Source: Benzoatithermus sp963720725
Lineage (GTDB): Bacteria; Pseudomonadota; Alphaproteobacteria; Geminicoccales; Geminicoccaceae
Direction of reading: 5' to 3'
Assembly (NCBI GenBank): GCA_963720725.1
Contig: CAVRGN010000003.1
Coordinates: 682,001-746,000 of the forward strand
DNA: 64,000 bases
Shown: piece by piece, positions 32,788 to 41,377 of the stretch
Layout of the letters: the number at the start of each line of letters is the position of its first letter
Position numbering within the stretch: position 1 is the first letter of the stretch
Position numbers and translations under genes: made by a program
The notes under the pieces: model-generated
Seen by the model: the letters and a program-made list of their open reading frames with translations, nothing else
Told to the model about the DNA's origin: nothing
Database searches by the model: none

Positions 32788-33762
32788 ATGGCAACCACCA
32801 ACCCTCTCGACCTGGCGATCGGCTCGACGTCGGTCTCGCAGCCGCCGACCTCGTCGGAACAGATGTTCCACCGGGGCTTCTCGGTGCTGGCCATGGTCGC
32901 CGCCGCGGGCATCATCGTGCTCGTCGTGGCGATCGTCTGGGAGATCGCGCGCCAGGCCATCCCCGCCATGGTGGCGCAAGGTCCCGGCTTCCTGTTCCGC
33001 AGCGTCTGGAATCCGAGCACCGACGAATTCGGCATCCTGCCGGAGATCTGGGGCACGCTCTACAGCTCGCTGCTGGCCCTGCTGATCGGCGGCTTCTTCG
33101 GCATCACCGTCGCGGTCTTCCTCACCCAGGACTTCCTGCCGGCGCGCCTGGCCGCGGTGTTCCGCACCATCGTCGAGATGCTGGCCGCGATCCCCTCGGT
33201 GGTCTACGGCCTGTGGGGCATCTTCGTGGTCATCCCGCTGATCCGGCCGGCCGCGAACTGGCTGCACGAGGCCCTGGGCTTCATCCCGTTCTTCGGCACC
33301 TCGCTCAGCGGCCCGGGCCTGTTTCCCGCGGCGCTGGTGCTGGCGATCATGATCCTGCCGACGGTGGCCGCGATCTCGCAGGATGCCCTGCACCAGATCC
33401 CCTACAAGGTGAAGGAAGCCGCCTACGGCATGGGCACCACCCGCTGGGAGGCGATCCTCAAGGTGCTGCTGCCGACCGCCAGCGGCGGCATCTTCAGCGG
33501 CCTGGTGCTCGGCTTCGGCCGCGCCCTGGGCGAGACCATGGCGCTGGCCATGCTGATCGGCAACGCCAACCAGATCAGCCTGTCGCTGTTCGCGCCCGCC
33601 AACACCCTGGCCTCGCTCATGGCCTCGAACTTCCCCGAAGCCGGCGGGACCGAGCGCGAGGCGCTGATGTATGCCGGGCTCGTGCTGCTGGCGGTGACGC
33701 TGGCCGTGAACATCATCGGCTCCTATCTCCGCTCCCGCACCCAGAGACAGGACCAGAGCTGA
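32788..33762 (+). CDS. pstC: Phosphate ABC transporter permease PstC
   Basis: 324 residues with about six membrane helices. 'SVWNPSTDEFGILPEIWGTL' is the typical periplasmic loop, 'EMLAAIPSVVYGLWGIFV' a conserved helix start, and 'ALGETMALAMLIGN' the coupling region with the Glu required for transport. It pairs with PstA to form the inner-membrane channel. PstA begins 2 bases after its stop. Confidence 0.93.
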   Translation: MATTNPLDLAIGSTSVSQPPTSSEQMFHRGFSVLAMVAAAGIIVLVVAIVWEIARQAIPAMVAQGPGFLFRSVWNPSTDEFGILPEIWGTLYSSLLALLIGGFFGITVAVFLTQDFLPARLAAVFRTIVEMLAAIPSVVYGLWGIFVVIPLIRPAANWLHEALGFIPFFGTSLSGPGLFPAALVLAIMILPTVAAISQDALHQIPYKVKEAAYGMGTTRWEAILKVLLPTASGGIFSGLVLGFGRALGETMALAMLIGNANQISLSLFAPANTLASLMASNFPEAGGTEREALMYAGLVLLAVTLAVNIIGSYLRSRTQRQDQS

Positions 33763-33764
33763 CC

Positions 33765-34649
33765 ATGGCCGCCCCCAGCCTGTCCGCCGGCCTGGCCCGG
33801 CCGAACCTCAACCGCTCGCTGTCCGAACCGCGCGCCGTCCGCAGCCTGCTGCTGACCGTCGGCGCCTGGCTCGCGGTGCTGATCGCGAGCGTGCCGCTGT
33901 TCTCCGTCCTCTACATGCTGATCACGCATGGCGGCGCGCGCCTGGGCACGGCCCTGTTCACCCAGCTCCCGCCGGCCGGCTTCATGCCCGGCGGCGGCTT
34001 CGGCAACGCCGTCCTCGGCACCCTGGTCATGGTGGCGATCGCCTCGCTGATCAGCATCCCGATCGGCGTGCTGGCCGCCTCCTACCTGTCCTATATCGGC
34101 CCGAGCAGCCGGCTCACCGTGGTGGCGCGCTTCCTCTCCAAGGTGCTGACCGGGTTCCCGTCGATCCTGGCCGGCGTGTTCGGCTTCGCCATCCTGGTCC
34201 TGACCTTCGGCACCTACTCGGCCGTGGCCGGCGGCGTGGCGCTGGCCGTGCTCATGCTGCCGACGGTGATCCTCACCGCCGACGAGTCGATGCGCACCGT
34301 GCCGACGCGGATGAAGGAAGCCGCCGTCGGCATCGGCTGCACGCCCACCCAGGTGGTGTGGAAGGTCGTCCTGCCCACCGCACTGCCCGGCATCCTGACC
34401 GGGATCATCCTGGGCATCGCGCGCGTCGCCGGCGAATCGGCGCCGCTCCTGTTCACGGCCCTGTTCAGCAATTTCTGGCTGTCGAGCCTGTTCGAGCCGA
34501 CCGCGTCCCTGTCGATCCTGATCTACAATTTCTCCAGCATGCCGTTCCCGAACCAGATCGAGCTGGCCTGGGCCGCGTCGCTGGTGCTCGTCCTGATCGT
34601 CTTGTTCTTCAACCTCCTGAGCCGCCTCGTCGGGCGGCCAAAAGTCTGA
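33765..34649 (+). CDS. pstA: Phosphate ABC transporter permease PstA
   Basis: 294 residues, about six membrane helices. 'FLSKVLTGFPSILAGVFGF' and 'DESMRTVPTRMKEAAVGIGCTPTQVVWKVVLP' (given here in part) are the PstA signatures, with 'ARVAGESAPLLFTALFSNFW' near the end. It is the second half of the PstCA channel. ATG 33765 lies 2 bases after pstC's stop, and pstB follows 19 bases later. Confidence 0.92.
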   Translation: MAAPSLSAGLARPNLNRSLSEPRAVRSLLLTVGAWLAVLIASVPLFSVLYMLITHGGARLGTALFTQLPPAGFMPGGGFGNAVLGTLVMVAIASLISIPIGVLAASYLSYIGPSSRLTVVARFLSKVLTGFPSILAGVFGFAILVLTFGTYSAVAGGVALAVLMLPTVILTADESMRTVPTRMKEAAVGIGCTPTQVVWKVVLPTALPGILTGIILGIARVAGESAPLLFTALFSNFWLSSLFEPTASLSILIYNFSSMPFPNQIELAWAASLVLVLIVLFFNLLSRLVGRPKV

Positions 34650-34668
34650 GCCGCGAGGAAACGGGACC

Positions 34669-35517
34669 ATGAACGCCATGTCCGCAGCCGCTGCGACCGC
34701 GGCCCCGCACGCCGGCATCCGCGCGGCGCCGGCCGCCGATGCGCCGGTTCTCGCGATCGACTGCAAGGTCGACAAGATCTACTACGGCGACTTCCTCGCG
34801 GTGCGCGACAGCCACGTGCCGATCGAGAAGGGCAAGATCGTCGGCTTCATCGGCCCGTCCGGCTGCGGCAAGAGCACCGTCCTGCGCAGCCTGAACCGGA
34901 TGAACGACCTGATCCCGATCTTCCGCTTCGAGGGTTCGGTGGAGTTCCTGGGCCAGGACATCTACGCCAAGACGGTCGACCCGGTGTCGGTCCGTCGGCA
35001 CATCGGCATGGTGTTCCAGCAGCCCAACCCGTTCTCGATGAGCATCTTCGAGAACGTCGCCTTCGGCCTGCGCCTCAACCGGTTCAAGGGCGACATGAAC
35101 GAGCGCGTCGAGCACGCCCTGCGCCGCGCGGCCTTGTGGGACGAGGTCAAGGACAAGCTCAAGAACAACGGCCTGTCGCTCTCGGGCGGCCAGCAGCAGC
35201 GCCTGTGCATCGCCCGGGCCATCGCCACCGAACCCACCGTGCTGCTGATGGACGAGCCCTGCTCCGCACTCGACCCGATCGCGACGCGCCGCATCGAGGA
35301 GCTCATGCTCGAGCTCAAGAAGGAGTACACGATCGCGATCGTGACCCACAACATGCAGCAGGCGCAGCGGGTGGCCGACGAGACCATGTTCTTCTCGGTC
35401 GAAGTCTCCCAGGGCGGCCGCACCGGCTATCTGGTCGAGTCCGGCCCGACCGCGCAGGTCTTTTCCGACCCGCAGCAGCAGCTCACCAAGCAATATGTGA
35501 GCGGCCAGTTCAGCTGA
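34669..35517 (+). CDS. pstB: Phosphate ABC transporter ATPase PstB
   Basis: 282 residues. Walker A GPSGCGKST, Q-loop 'VFQQPNPFSMSIFENV', signature 'LSGGQQQRLCIARA' and Walker B 'VLLMDEPCSALDPIATRRIEEL' are PstB-specific. It drives Pi import through PstCA on the cytoplasmic side. An extra Ala-rich N-terminal segment of about 27 residues precedes the domain. A second pstS follows, 19 bases after its stop. Confidence 0.95.
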   Translation: MNAMSAAAATAAPHAGIRAAPAADAPVLAIDCKVDKIYYGDFLAVRDSHVPIEKGKIVGFIGPSGCGKSTVLRSLNRMNDLIPIFRFEGSVEFLGQDIYAKTVDPVSVRRHIGMVFQQPNPFSMSIFENVAFGLRLNRFKGDMNERVEHALRRAALWDEVKDKLKNNGLSLSGGQQQRLCIARAIATEPTVLLMDEPCSALDPIATRRIEELMLELKKEYTIAIVTHNMQQAQRVADETMFFSVEVSQGGRTGYLVESGPTAQVFSDPQQQLTKQYVSGQFS

Positions 35518-35536
35518 CATCGCGGAGGCTCCGGTC

Positions 35537-36589
35537 ATGACGAGCATGCGGCGCCGCGCCATCCTGCGCGCGGCCTTGCCCATGGGAGCCGGCCTCGCCT
35601 TGGGTGCTCTCCCGAGCCTGCCGGCCGCCGCGGCGGCCAAGGTGATCCGGGGTGCTGGCGCCACCTTCCCGGCCCCGCTCTACCAGCGCTGGATCGCCGA
35701 CTTCGCAAGGATGCGGACCGACGTCGCGATCGAGTACGACGCGGTGGGCAGCGGCGAGGGCGTGGCCCGCTTGATCGCGGGCTCGGTCGATTTCGCCGCC
35801 AGCGATGCCGCGATGAGCGACGAGCAGATCGCCCAGGTGGCCGGCGGCGTGCGGATGGTGCCGGCCACGGCCGGCCTGGTCTCGATCATCTACAACATCC
35901 CCGATCTCGCGGCCCCGCTGAAGCTGACGCGCGACCTGCTCGCCGCGATGTTCCAGGGCGATGTCACCGAGTGGAACGACCCGCGCATCGCCGCGGCCAA
36001 TCCCGGCGCCGAACTGCCGGCGCGGACCATCGCCATCGTCGCCCGGCTCGACCGGAGCGGCACGACCTTCGCGCTGACCAACCATCTCAGCGCCATCAGC
36101 ACAGGCTGGAAGGAGAAGCATGGTGCCGCCACCAGGATCGACTGGCCCGGCCGCACCATGCTGATGAGCGGCAATGAGGGTGTCGCGGGGCGTGTGCTGC
36201 AGACCGAATACTCGCTGGGCTATGCCGAACTGGGCTTCGCCCAGCGGCTCGGGCTGCAGACCGCGGAGGTCGAGAACGCCGCGGGCGCGTTCGTCGCCCC
36301 CGACCCCGCCAGCGGCCAGGCGGCCCTGGCCGGAAGTGTCGACGATATGCCCGAAAATCTGCGCCTGTTCATCGCCGACCCCAAGGGTCCGGCGGCCTAT
36401 CCGATCGCCACCTTCAGCTGGCTGCTCTTGTATGCAACCTACCCGGACCAGGGAACGCGGGGCGTCCTGGCCGACTTCCTCCGCTATGGACTGACGGACG
36501 GGCAAGCCATCGCGGCCGAACTCGGCTACGTTCCCCTCCCGGCGGCCGTGGCGGAACGCTCGCTGGCGGCGGTCACGGGCTTGACCTGA
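35537..36589 (+). CDS. Second PstS-family phosphate-binding protein
   Basis: 350 residues, same fold as copy 1: 'IRGAGATFPAPLYQRW', 'YDAVGSGEGVARLI', 'DFAASDAAMSDEQIAQV' and 'RLDRSGTTFALTNHLSAIS'. The binding loop differs from copy 1 (RLDRSGTT against RSDSSGTT), so affinity or specificity may differ. An Arg/Ala-rich signal region starts the protein. GGAGG precedes ATG 35537. Having one pstS at each end of pstCAB suggests duplication and divergence, perhaps high- and low-affinity capture. Confidence 0.9.
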   Translation: MTSMRRRAILRAALPMGAGLALGALPSLPAAAAAKVIRGAGATFPAPLYQRWIADFARMRTDVAIEYDAVGSGEGVARLIAGSVDFAASDAAMSDEQIAQVAGGVRMVPATAGLVSIIYNIPDLAAPLKLTRDLLAAMFQGDVTEWNDPRIAAANPGAELPARTIAIVARLDRSGTTFALTNHLSAISTGWKEKHGAATRIDWPGRTMLMSGNEGVAGRVLQTEYSLGYAELGFAQRLGLQTAEVENAAGAFVAPDPASGQAALAGSVDDMPENLRLFIADPKGPAAYPIATFSWLLLYATYPDQGTRGVLADFLRYGLTDGQAIAAELGYVPLPAAVAERSLAAVTGLT

Positions 36590-36638
36590 GCGCGACGGGC
36601 GGTGATGGCGTCGCGTCGCGAGCGAACGGAGAATGCCG

Positions 36639-37310
36639 ATGCGCGACGCGCGGATCGACCTCTCGCGCGTCGAGCAATGCCTGCGCGACCTGCAGCGCGA
36701 ATTCCCCAACATCAATGCGAGCCTCGCCACGCGGCGGGATTCGCTCGACGACGAGGTCGTGGAGAATCTGCTCCATGGCTACGCTTACGTGAACCGGATC
36801 CTGGACTACGGCATCGACCCGTTCCGGCGCGGCCAGCACGCGCACCTGCTCGAGCTCAACAACATCGTGCTGTGCGGCATCGAACCCGAGGCGCGGCGCC
36901 GCTTCCACCGCCATATCGAGGCGACCGAGGCCCACTTCTACGAGACGCCGGGCGGCGGCATTCGCGAGATCATGGAGTGGTACGAGCGCCACCCCGGCGA
37001 CGATCCCTGGTGCAAGGCGTCGGGGGTCTACATCCACGGGCTCAGCGAGCCGCAGCTGTTCATCGAGGGCAATCACCGCACCGGCTCCCTGATCATGAGC
37101 CTGATGCTGATCCGCGCGGGCAAGCCGCCCTTCGTGGTCAAGCCGGACAATGCCCAGGCCTATTTCGATCCGTCGTCGCTGATCCGAGCGACGCGCAAGC
37201 ACACCCTCACGGCGCTGTGGCAGCTGCCCAAGATGAAGAAGACGTTCGCGGCGTTCCTCAAGGACCATGTCGACAAGCGCGCGCTGGCGAAGGCGCCGGC
37301 CAAGGTCTGA
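36639..37310 (+). CDS. Fic/DOC-like protein with non-canonical motif
   Basis: 223 residues, mostly helical, no signal peptide. 'LFIEGNHRTGSLIMSLMLI' (about 140-158) resembles the Fic core HPFx(D/E)GNGRxxR, with Glu-Gly-Asn and Arg kept. The catalytic His-Pro is replaced by Gln-Leu, and the second Gly of GNG by His. Canonical AMP-transfer is therefore doubtful; a phosphotransfer or binding role is possible. GGAG lies 7 bases before ATG 36639, better than ATG 36633. It sits between the second pstS and ppk2, so a role in phosphate or nucleotide signalling is plausible. Family assignment is tentative. Confidence 0.66.
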   Translation: MRDARIDLSRVEQCLRDLQREFPNINASLATRRDSLDDEVVENLLHGYAYVNRILDYGIDPFRRGQHAHLLELNNIVLCGIEPEARRRFHRHIEATEAHFYETPGGGIREIMEWYERHPGDDPWCKASGVYIHGLSEPQLFIEGNHRTGSLIMSLMLIRAGKPPFVVKPDNAQAYFDPSSLIRATRKHTLTALWQLPKMKKTFAAFLKDHVDKRALAKAPAKV

Positions 37311-37338
37311 CCACCCCGCCGCAGCGGGGACAGCAGGG

Positions 37339-38253
37339 ATGAGCGGGACGATGGAACGAGAGAAGTCGTGGGTCGAGGCGGAGCTCGAGGACAGCTTCGA
37401 CGAAGAGCTGGAGATGGAGGTCGACGACGACCGGGTCGCCCTGGAACTCCGCCAGATCACCGACCTGCAGCACAAGTCGTCGCTCGAGCGGCGCACCTAC
37501 TTCCGCGAGCTGTTCCGCCTGCAGTCCGAGCTGATCAAGCTGCAGGACTGGGTGCAGCACACCAAGTACAAGCTGGTGGTGCTGTTCGAGGGCCGGGATT
37601 CGGCCGGCAAGGGCGGCACCATCAAGCGCATCACCCAGCGCCTCAACCCGCGCGTCTGCCGCGTCGTGGCCCTGCCAGCACCCACCGAGCGCGAGCGCAC
37701 CCAGTGGTACTTCCAGCGCTACGTGCCGCATCTGCCGGCGGGCGGCGAGATCGTCCTGTTCGACCGCTCCTGGTACAACCGGGCCGGCGTGGAGCGGGTC
37801 ATGGGCTTCGCCAGCGACGATCAGGTCGAGCAGTTCTTCAACGACGTGCCCGAGTTCGAGCGGATGCTCGCCCGGTCGGGCATCAAGCTGGTCAAGTACT
37901 GGTTCTCGATCACCGACCAGGAGCAGCAGCTCCGCTTCATGATGCGCATCCACGACCCGATGAAGCAATGGAAGCTGAGCCCCATGGACCTCCAGTCCCG
38001 GGTGCGCTGGGAGGCCTACACCAAGGCCAAGGAGGAGATGCTGGAGCGCACCAACATCCCCGAAGCGCCCTGGTCGATCGTCGAGGGCAACGACAAGAAG
38101 TGCGCCCGGCTCAACGTGATCAGCCACCTCCTCAAGCAGGTCCCCTACGAGGAGGTCCCGCACGAGCCGATCGAGCTCCCGGACCGCGTCCACAACCCGG
38201 AATACGAGCGCAAGGTGCTGCCCGACGAGCTGTACGTGCCCAAGCTCTACTGA
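37339..38253 (+). CDS. ppk2: Polyphosphate kinase 2
   Basis: 304 residues, typical class I PPK2. Walker A 'GRDSAGKGGTIKRI' (85-98) and Walker B/lid 'LFDRSWYNRAGVERVMGF' are diagnostic; 'EGNDKKCARLNVI' is near the C-terminus. It transfers phosphate between polyphosphate and nucleoside diphosphates (GDP/ADP), mostly to make GTP/ATP. An acidic N-terminal tail (11-33) is present. As the last gene of the pst group it links Pi uptake with polyphosphate stores. ATG 37351 is an alternative start. Confidence 0.92.
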   Translation: MSGTMEREKSWVEAELEDSFDEELEMEVDDDRVALELRQITDLQHKSSLERRTYFRELFRLQSELIKLQDWVQHTKYKLVVLFEGRDSAGKGGTIKRITQRLNPRVCRVVALPAPTERERTQWYFQRYVPHLPAGGEIVLFDRSWYNRAGVERVMGFASDDQVEQFFNDVPEFERMLARSGIKLVKYWFSITDQEQQLRFMMRIHDPMKQWKLSPMDLQSRVRWEAYTKAKEEMLERTNIPEAPWSIVEGNDKKCARLNVISHLLKQVPYEEVPHEPIELPDRVHNPEYERKVLPDELYVPKLY

Positions 38254-38431
38254 GCCGCTTCGACTGTCGGCGGGATCGGCGGAGGGGACCCAAAACTCGT
38301 CCGCCCTCTCTTGCCGCAGGTCTTGCCCGGTCGAGGTCCTGCCGCTACGGCAGCGCCTCGGCAGTGGGACCGATGGCGCCATGGCGGCGACACCCGGGAG
38401 TCCGGCTGCCAGACAAGAGCGGGGTAGGTTC

Positions 38432-39358
38432 GTGAAGACCGTGGCCATCGTGCTCCTGGCCGGCTTGGTGCTGGCGCTGCTCGGCGCCGGTTTGTGGCTG
38501 TACGCGCCGGACAAGCCGCGCGCGGCGCTGGAGGCCAAGTATCTCGACGCGCCCGGCGACTATGTGGAGGCGGCCGGCCTGCGGCTGCATGTGCGCGACA
38601 GCGGGCCCCGGGACGCGCCCGCCGTGATCATGCTGCATGGCTTCGGCTCCAGCCTCCATACCTGGGAGCCCTGGGCGCAGGCCCTGGCCGCCACGCACCG
38701 GGTGGTCCGCTTCGACCTGCCGGGGTTCGGCCTGACCGGGGCCGACCCCACCGGAGACTATGGCGACGCCCGCGGCGTCGAGGTTCTGGCCGCCCTGATG
38801 GACCGGCTGGGACTGCAGCGGGCGAGTCTGGTCGGCAACTCGATCGGCGGCAAGCTCGCCTGGAACTTCGCGTACCGGCATCCCGACCGGGTCGACAAGC
38901 TGGTCCTGGTCTCGCCCGACGGGTTCGCCAGTCCCGGCTTCGAATACGGCAAGAAGGCCGAGGTCCCGGCCATGGCCAAGCTGATGCGCTACACCCTGCC
39001 GACCTTCATGGTCCGCCAGAGCCTGGCGCCCGCCTATGGCGATCCTGCCGTGCTGAGCGAGGCGCTGGTGGCCCGCTACCGCGACCTGATGCTGGCACCC
39101 GGGGTCCGCGACGCGATGATCGCGCGGATGGAGCAGGTGCTGCTGGAGGATCCCGAGCCGCTGCTGCGGCTGATCCGGGCGCCGACCCTGCTGGTCTGGG
39201 GCGAGAAGGACGCGATGATCCCGGTGAGCAATGCCGCCGACTATGTCCGCGATCTGCCCGACGCGCAGCTGGTCACCTTCCCGAGCCTCGGCCACGTGCC
39301 GCAGGAGGAGGCGCCGGCCCTTTCGGTCGAGCCGGTGCGGCGATTCCTGGCTGGGTAA
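38432..39358 (+). CDS. Membrane-anchored alpha/beta hydrolase
   Basis: 308 residues from GTG 38432 (GGGGTAGG site). A single N-terminal helix 'VAIVLLAGLVLALLGAGLWLY' anchors it. The hydrolase domain has the oxyanion 'MLHGFGSSLHTW', nucleophile Ser in 'VGNSIGGKLAW', acid in 'LLVWGEKDAMIP' and His in 'SLGHVPQEEAP'. It resembles epoxide hydrolase/MhpC-like or lipase-like enzymes acting on the periplasmic side; the substrate is unknown. ATG 38381 would add 17 residues. It is separate from ppk2 (178-base gap). Confidence 0.8.
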   Translation: MKTVAIVLLAGLVLALLGAGLWLYAPDKPRAALEAKYLDAPGDYVEAAGLRLHVRDSGPRDAPAVIMLHGFGSSLHTWEPWAQALAATHRVVRFDLPGFGLTGADPTGDYGDARGVEVLAALMDRLGLQRASLVGNSIGGKLAWNFAYRHPDRVDKLVLVSPDGFASPGFEYGKKAEVPAMAKLMRYTLPTFMVRQSLAPAYGDPAVLSEALVARYRDLMLAPGVRDAMIARMEQVLLEDPEPLLRLIRAPTLLVWGEKDAMIPVSNAADYVRDLPDAQLVTFPSLGHVPQEEAPALSVEPVRRFLAG

Positions 39359-39403
39359 GGCGGCAACGCCCGGCGGGATAGTGGCGCGGGTCCGGCGTCC
39401 GCC

Positions 39404-39432
39404 TTGACGGGTCGACGCCCCGCGCCTAACTG
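39404..39432 (+). promoter_or_regulatory. Putative sigma-70-type promoter for trcR
   Basis: TTGACG (39404-39409), exactly 17 bases, then TAACTG (39427-39432). The -35 matches the consensus at five of six positions and spacing is ideal. The ATG of trcR is 52 bases beyond, with GCAGGAG as ribosome-binding site. Confidence 0.5.
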
Positions 39433-39484
39433 CGGATGCTCGGAATCGCGCCATTCTCGCGCCGCCCCCCCGCAGGAGTAGGAC

Positions 39485-40087
39485 ATGGACCGCCCTTTGA
39501 TGCCGAAGGCCACGGCCGTGTGGCTGGTCGAGAACACGAGCCTGACCTTCGACCAGATTGCCGAGTTCTGCGGTCTGCATGCGCTCGAGGTGAAGGGCAT
39601 CGCCGACGGTGAGGTGGCGACGGGCGTGCGCGGCCTGGACCCGGTCGGTGCCGGCATGCTGACCCGCGACGAGCTGCAGAAGGGCGAGGCGAACCCGAAG
39701 CACAAGCTGAAGCTGGCCAAGTCGGTGGCGAGCGACGTCAAGCCGCTCAAGCGCAAGGAGCCGCGCTACACGCCGCTCTCCAAGCGCCAGGACCGGCCGG
39801 ACGCGATCGCCTGGCTCCTGCGCAACCATCCCGAGCTGAGCGAAGCGAGTATCTGCAAGCTGCTCGGCACCACCAAGGCGACGGTGCAGGCGGTTCGCGA
39901 GCGGACGCACTGGAAGAGCCAGGAGATTCGCCCCCGCGATCCTGTGCTGCTCGGCCTGTGCGCGCAGCTCGAGCTCGACGACGCGGTGCTGCGCGCCCGG
40001 ATGGAGCAGGGCAAGCACCAGCAGGCGCCGGGGACCGGACCGCAGCCGGTGATCCCGCCCGCCTACGACGACGAGCTGGGGGCCTGA
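39485..40087 (+). CDS. trcR: Cell cycle transcriptional regulator TrcR (DUF1013)
   Basis: 200 residues. 'MPKATAVWLVENTSLTFDQIAEFCGLHALEVKGIADGE' (given here by its ends) is the highly conserved alphaproteobacterial DUF1013 start, with an HTH-like fold. 'PEPRYTPLSKRQDRPDAIAWLLRNHPEL' and 'ICKLLGTTKATVQAVRERTHW' form a second HTH-like unit. TrcR was named as a transcription-associated cell-cycle regulator in Caulobacter. The C-terminal tail is Gln/Pro-rich. Its end overlaps the convergent 40063-40611 gene by 25 bases. Confidence 0.9.
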   Translation: MDRPLMPKATAVWLVENTSLTFDQIAEFCGLHALEVKGIADGEVATGVRGLDPVGAGMLTRDELQKGEANPKHKLKLAKSVASDVKPLKRKEPRYTPLSKRQDRPDAIAWLLRNHPELSEASICKLLGTTKATVQAVRERTHWKSQEIRPRDPVLLGLCAQLELDDAVLRARMEQGKHQQAPGTGPQPVIPPAYDDELGA

Positions 40088-40611
40088 GCCTCGCCGTCGT
40101 CGGTGCGCCCGCTCCGCTCCAGCCAGTAACGGTCCGACAGCAGCCGCCGATCGCGCTCGATCTGGCCGGCGATGCGCCGCAGCCCGTCGGCCGCAGCACT
40201 GGGCAGCGTGCCCGGGCTGACCATCACCCGCAGGGCGCTCGCGGGCAGCAATTCGTGGGTCAGCGTGACCTCGGCCGGCAGCGAGGCCGAGCGGTCGTTG
40301 CGGGCCTCGAACGACACGAACGGCGCGGGCTCGCGGCTGCTGTAGCGCTCGAGCAGCTCGTGCGCGGCCGGCTTGCCCGGGTCGACCGGGGTGACGCAGG
40401 CCGCGGACAGCGCCTGGCGCTGTGCGCGCGGCAGGTGGTTGAAGATCGTGCGCGCGTGGCGGAGGTGATCGAGGTCGCTGCTGCGCAGCGCGCGGCGGAT
40501 GGCGTGCGCCAGGAGCGAATCGGCGCCGCACAGCTCCGGCACCACCGGCCGGAGATCCTCCAGGAACAGGCTCAAACCGCGTCTTTCGCCGGGATAGCGC
40601 TCTCTCGCCAT
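40063..40611 (-). CDS. Hypothetical protein, 182 residues
   Basis: A soluble, mostly helical protein with no signal peptide. Helices include 'DSLLAHAIRRALRSSDLDHLRHARTIFNHLP', quoted here in part, and 'RIAGQIERDRRLLSDRYWLER'. A 'PFVSFEARNDRSASLPAEVTLTHELLP' strand region lies between. I do not recognise a family. The ATG is 31 bases from a CtrA-like site (40642-40657), so cell-cycle control is possible. Its 3' end overlaps trcR by 25 bases on the other strand. Confidence 0.6.
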   Translation of the reverse strand: MARERYPGERRGLSLFLEDLRPVVPELCGADSLLAHAIRRALRSSDLDHLRHARTIFNHLPRAQRQALSAACVTPVDPGKPAAHELLERYSSREPAPFVSFEARNDRSASLPAEVTLTHELLPASALRVMVSPGTLPSAAADGLRRIAGQIERDRRLLSDRYWLERSGRTDDGEAQAPSSSS

Positions 40612-40641
40612 GCTCGTCCGTGGTCCGTTCCTGACGTCGCG

Positions 40642-40657
40642 TTAAGCTGATCTTAAC
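40642..40657. promoter_or_regulatory. CtrA-like box (TTAA-N7-TTAAC) within a palindrome
   Basis: TTAA-GCTGATC-TTAAC fits the CtrA consensus TTAA-N7-TTAAC exactly. The flanks make a longer inverted repeat, CGCGTTAAG / CTTAACGCG around CTGAT. It lies 31-46 bases upstream of the 40063-40611 gene and just after the end of the methyltransferase gene. Binding is inferred, not shown; the palindrome could also serve as a weak terminator hairpin. Confidence 0.5.
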
Positions 40658-40735
40658 GCGTCGCCGCGACGGGTAAACCGCCCTGCGCGCCCGCGGTGCG
40701 TCCCACGGGATGGCCGGCGGCCGGCGACGGCCGAT

Positions 40736-41377
40736 TCATGATGAACCGGAGGGCGGCGCGCCCTGGCCGCGCGAGGGCCGGCGGCGTGTCCGCACCGGGC
40801 CGTCGTCGAACAGTCCGGCCTGGTTGCCCAGCCGGTCCCAGCCCGGCCGGCCGGCCCGGGCGAACAGCTCGAGATAGGGCCCCTCGACCAGGCGCTCGAC
40901 CCGGTCGTAGGTCTCGTCGGGTTTGCGCGAGTGCTCGCGGCGAGGGGCGACCAGCAGCTTGGCCACGTCGGTGGCGCGGCGCTGCGGCTTGCCGCGGGTG
41001 GCGAGCAGGCACGGCTCGGGATTGGCGCGCGTCCAGAAGCCCATCCCGGTGAAGAAGTCCCGTTGGCTCAAGAACATGCCGTCCCGGTTCTTGTTCAGCT
41101 TCACCCAGTAGAACGCCACGGTCTTGTAGGTGAAGCCCCAGGCGGCGATCACGTCGAGCGCGTGGCGCAGCATCGGGTCGGTGGTCCACAGGAACAGGAC
41201 CGCGTCGCGCGTGGCCCAGTCGGCCACCGGCATGGCCTTGATCTCGGGCAGGGTCATGCAGTCGTAGTGGGCCTCGGCGCTGCGGCCCTTGCCCTTGTCG
41301 GAGTAGGTCGAAAAGCGCCAGGGCGGGTCTGCCAGGATCGCGCGGTAGCTCCCCGCCGCCGGCGGCTGCACGCTCAT
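40736..41377 (-). CDS. MT-A70 family adenine methyltransferase (orphan)
   Basis: 213 residues. 'YRAILADPPWRFSTYS' holds DPPW (17-20), the catalytic motif of N6-adenine methyltransferases; 'LFLWTTDPMLRHALDVI' and 'KTVAFYWVKLNKNRDGMF' follow, and 'REHSRKPDETYDRVE' is the SAM-binding tail. It methylates adenine in DNA or RNA. No restriction enzyme is present, so it is an orphan, host-function or phage-derived enzyme. Its start overlaps the M20 gene's stop by 4 bases (ATGA), so the two are translated together. The disordered Arg/Gly C-terminus is unusual. Confidence 0.85.
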   Translation of the reverse strand: MSVQPPAAGSYRAILADPPWRFSTYSDKGKGRSAEAHYDCMTLPEIKAMPVADWATRDAVLFLWTTDPMLRHALDVIAAWGFTYKTVAFYWVKLNKNRDGMFLSQRDFFTGMGFWTRANPEPCLLATRGKPQRRATDVAKLLVAPRREHSRKPDETYDRVERLVEGPYLELFARAGRPGWDRLGNQAGLFDDGPVRTRRRPSRGQGAPPSGSS

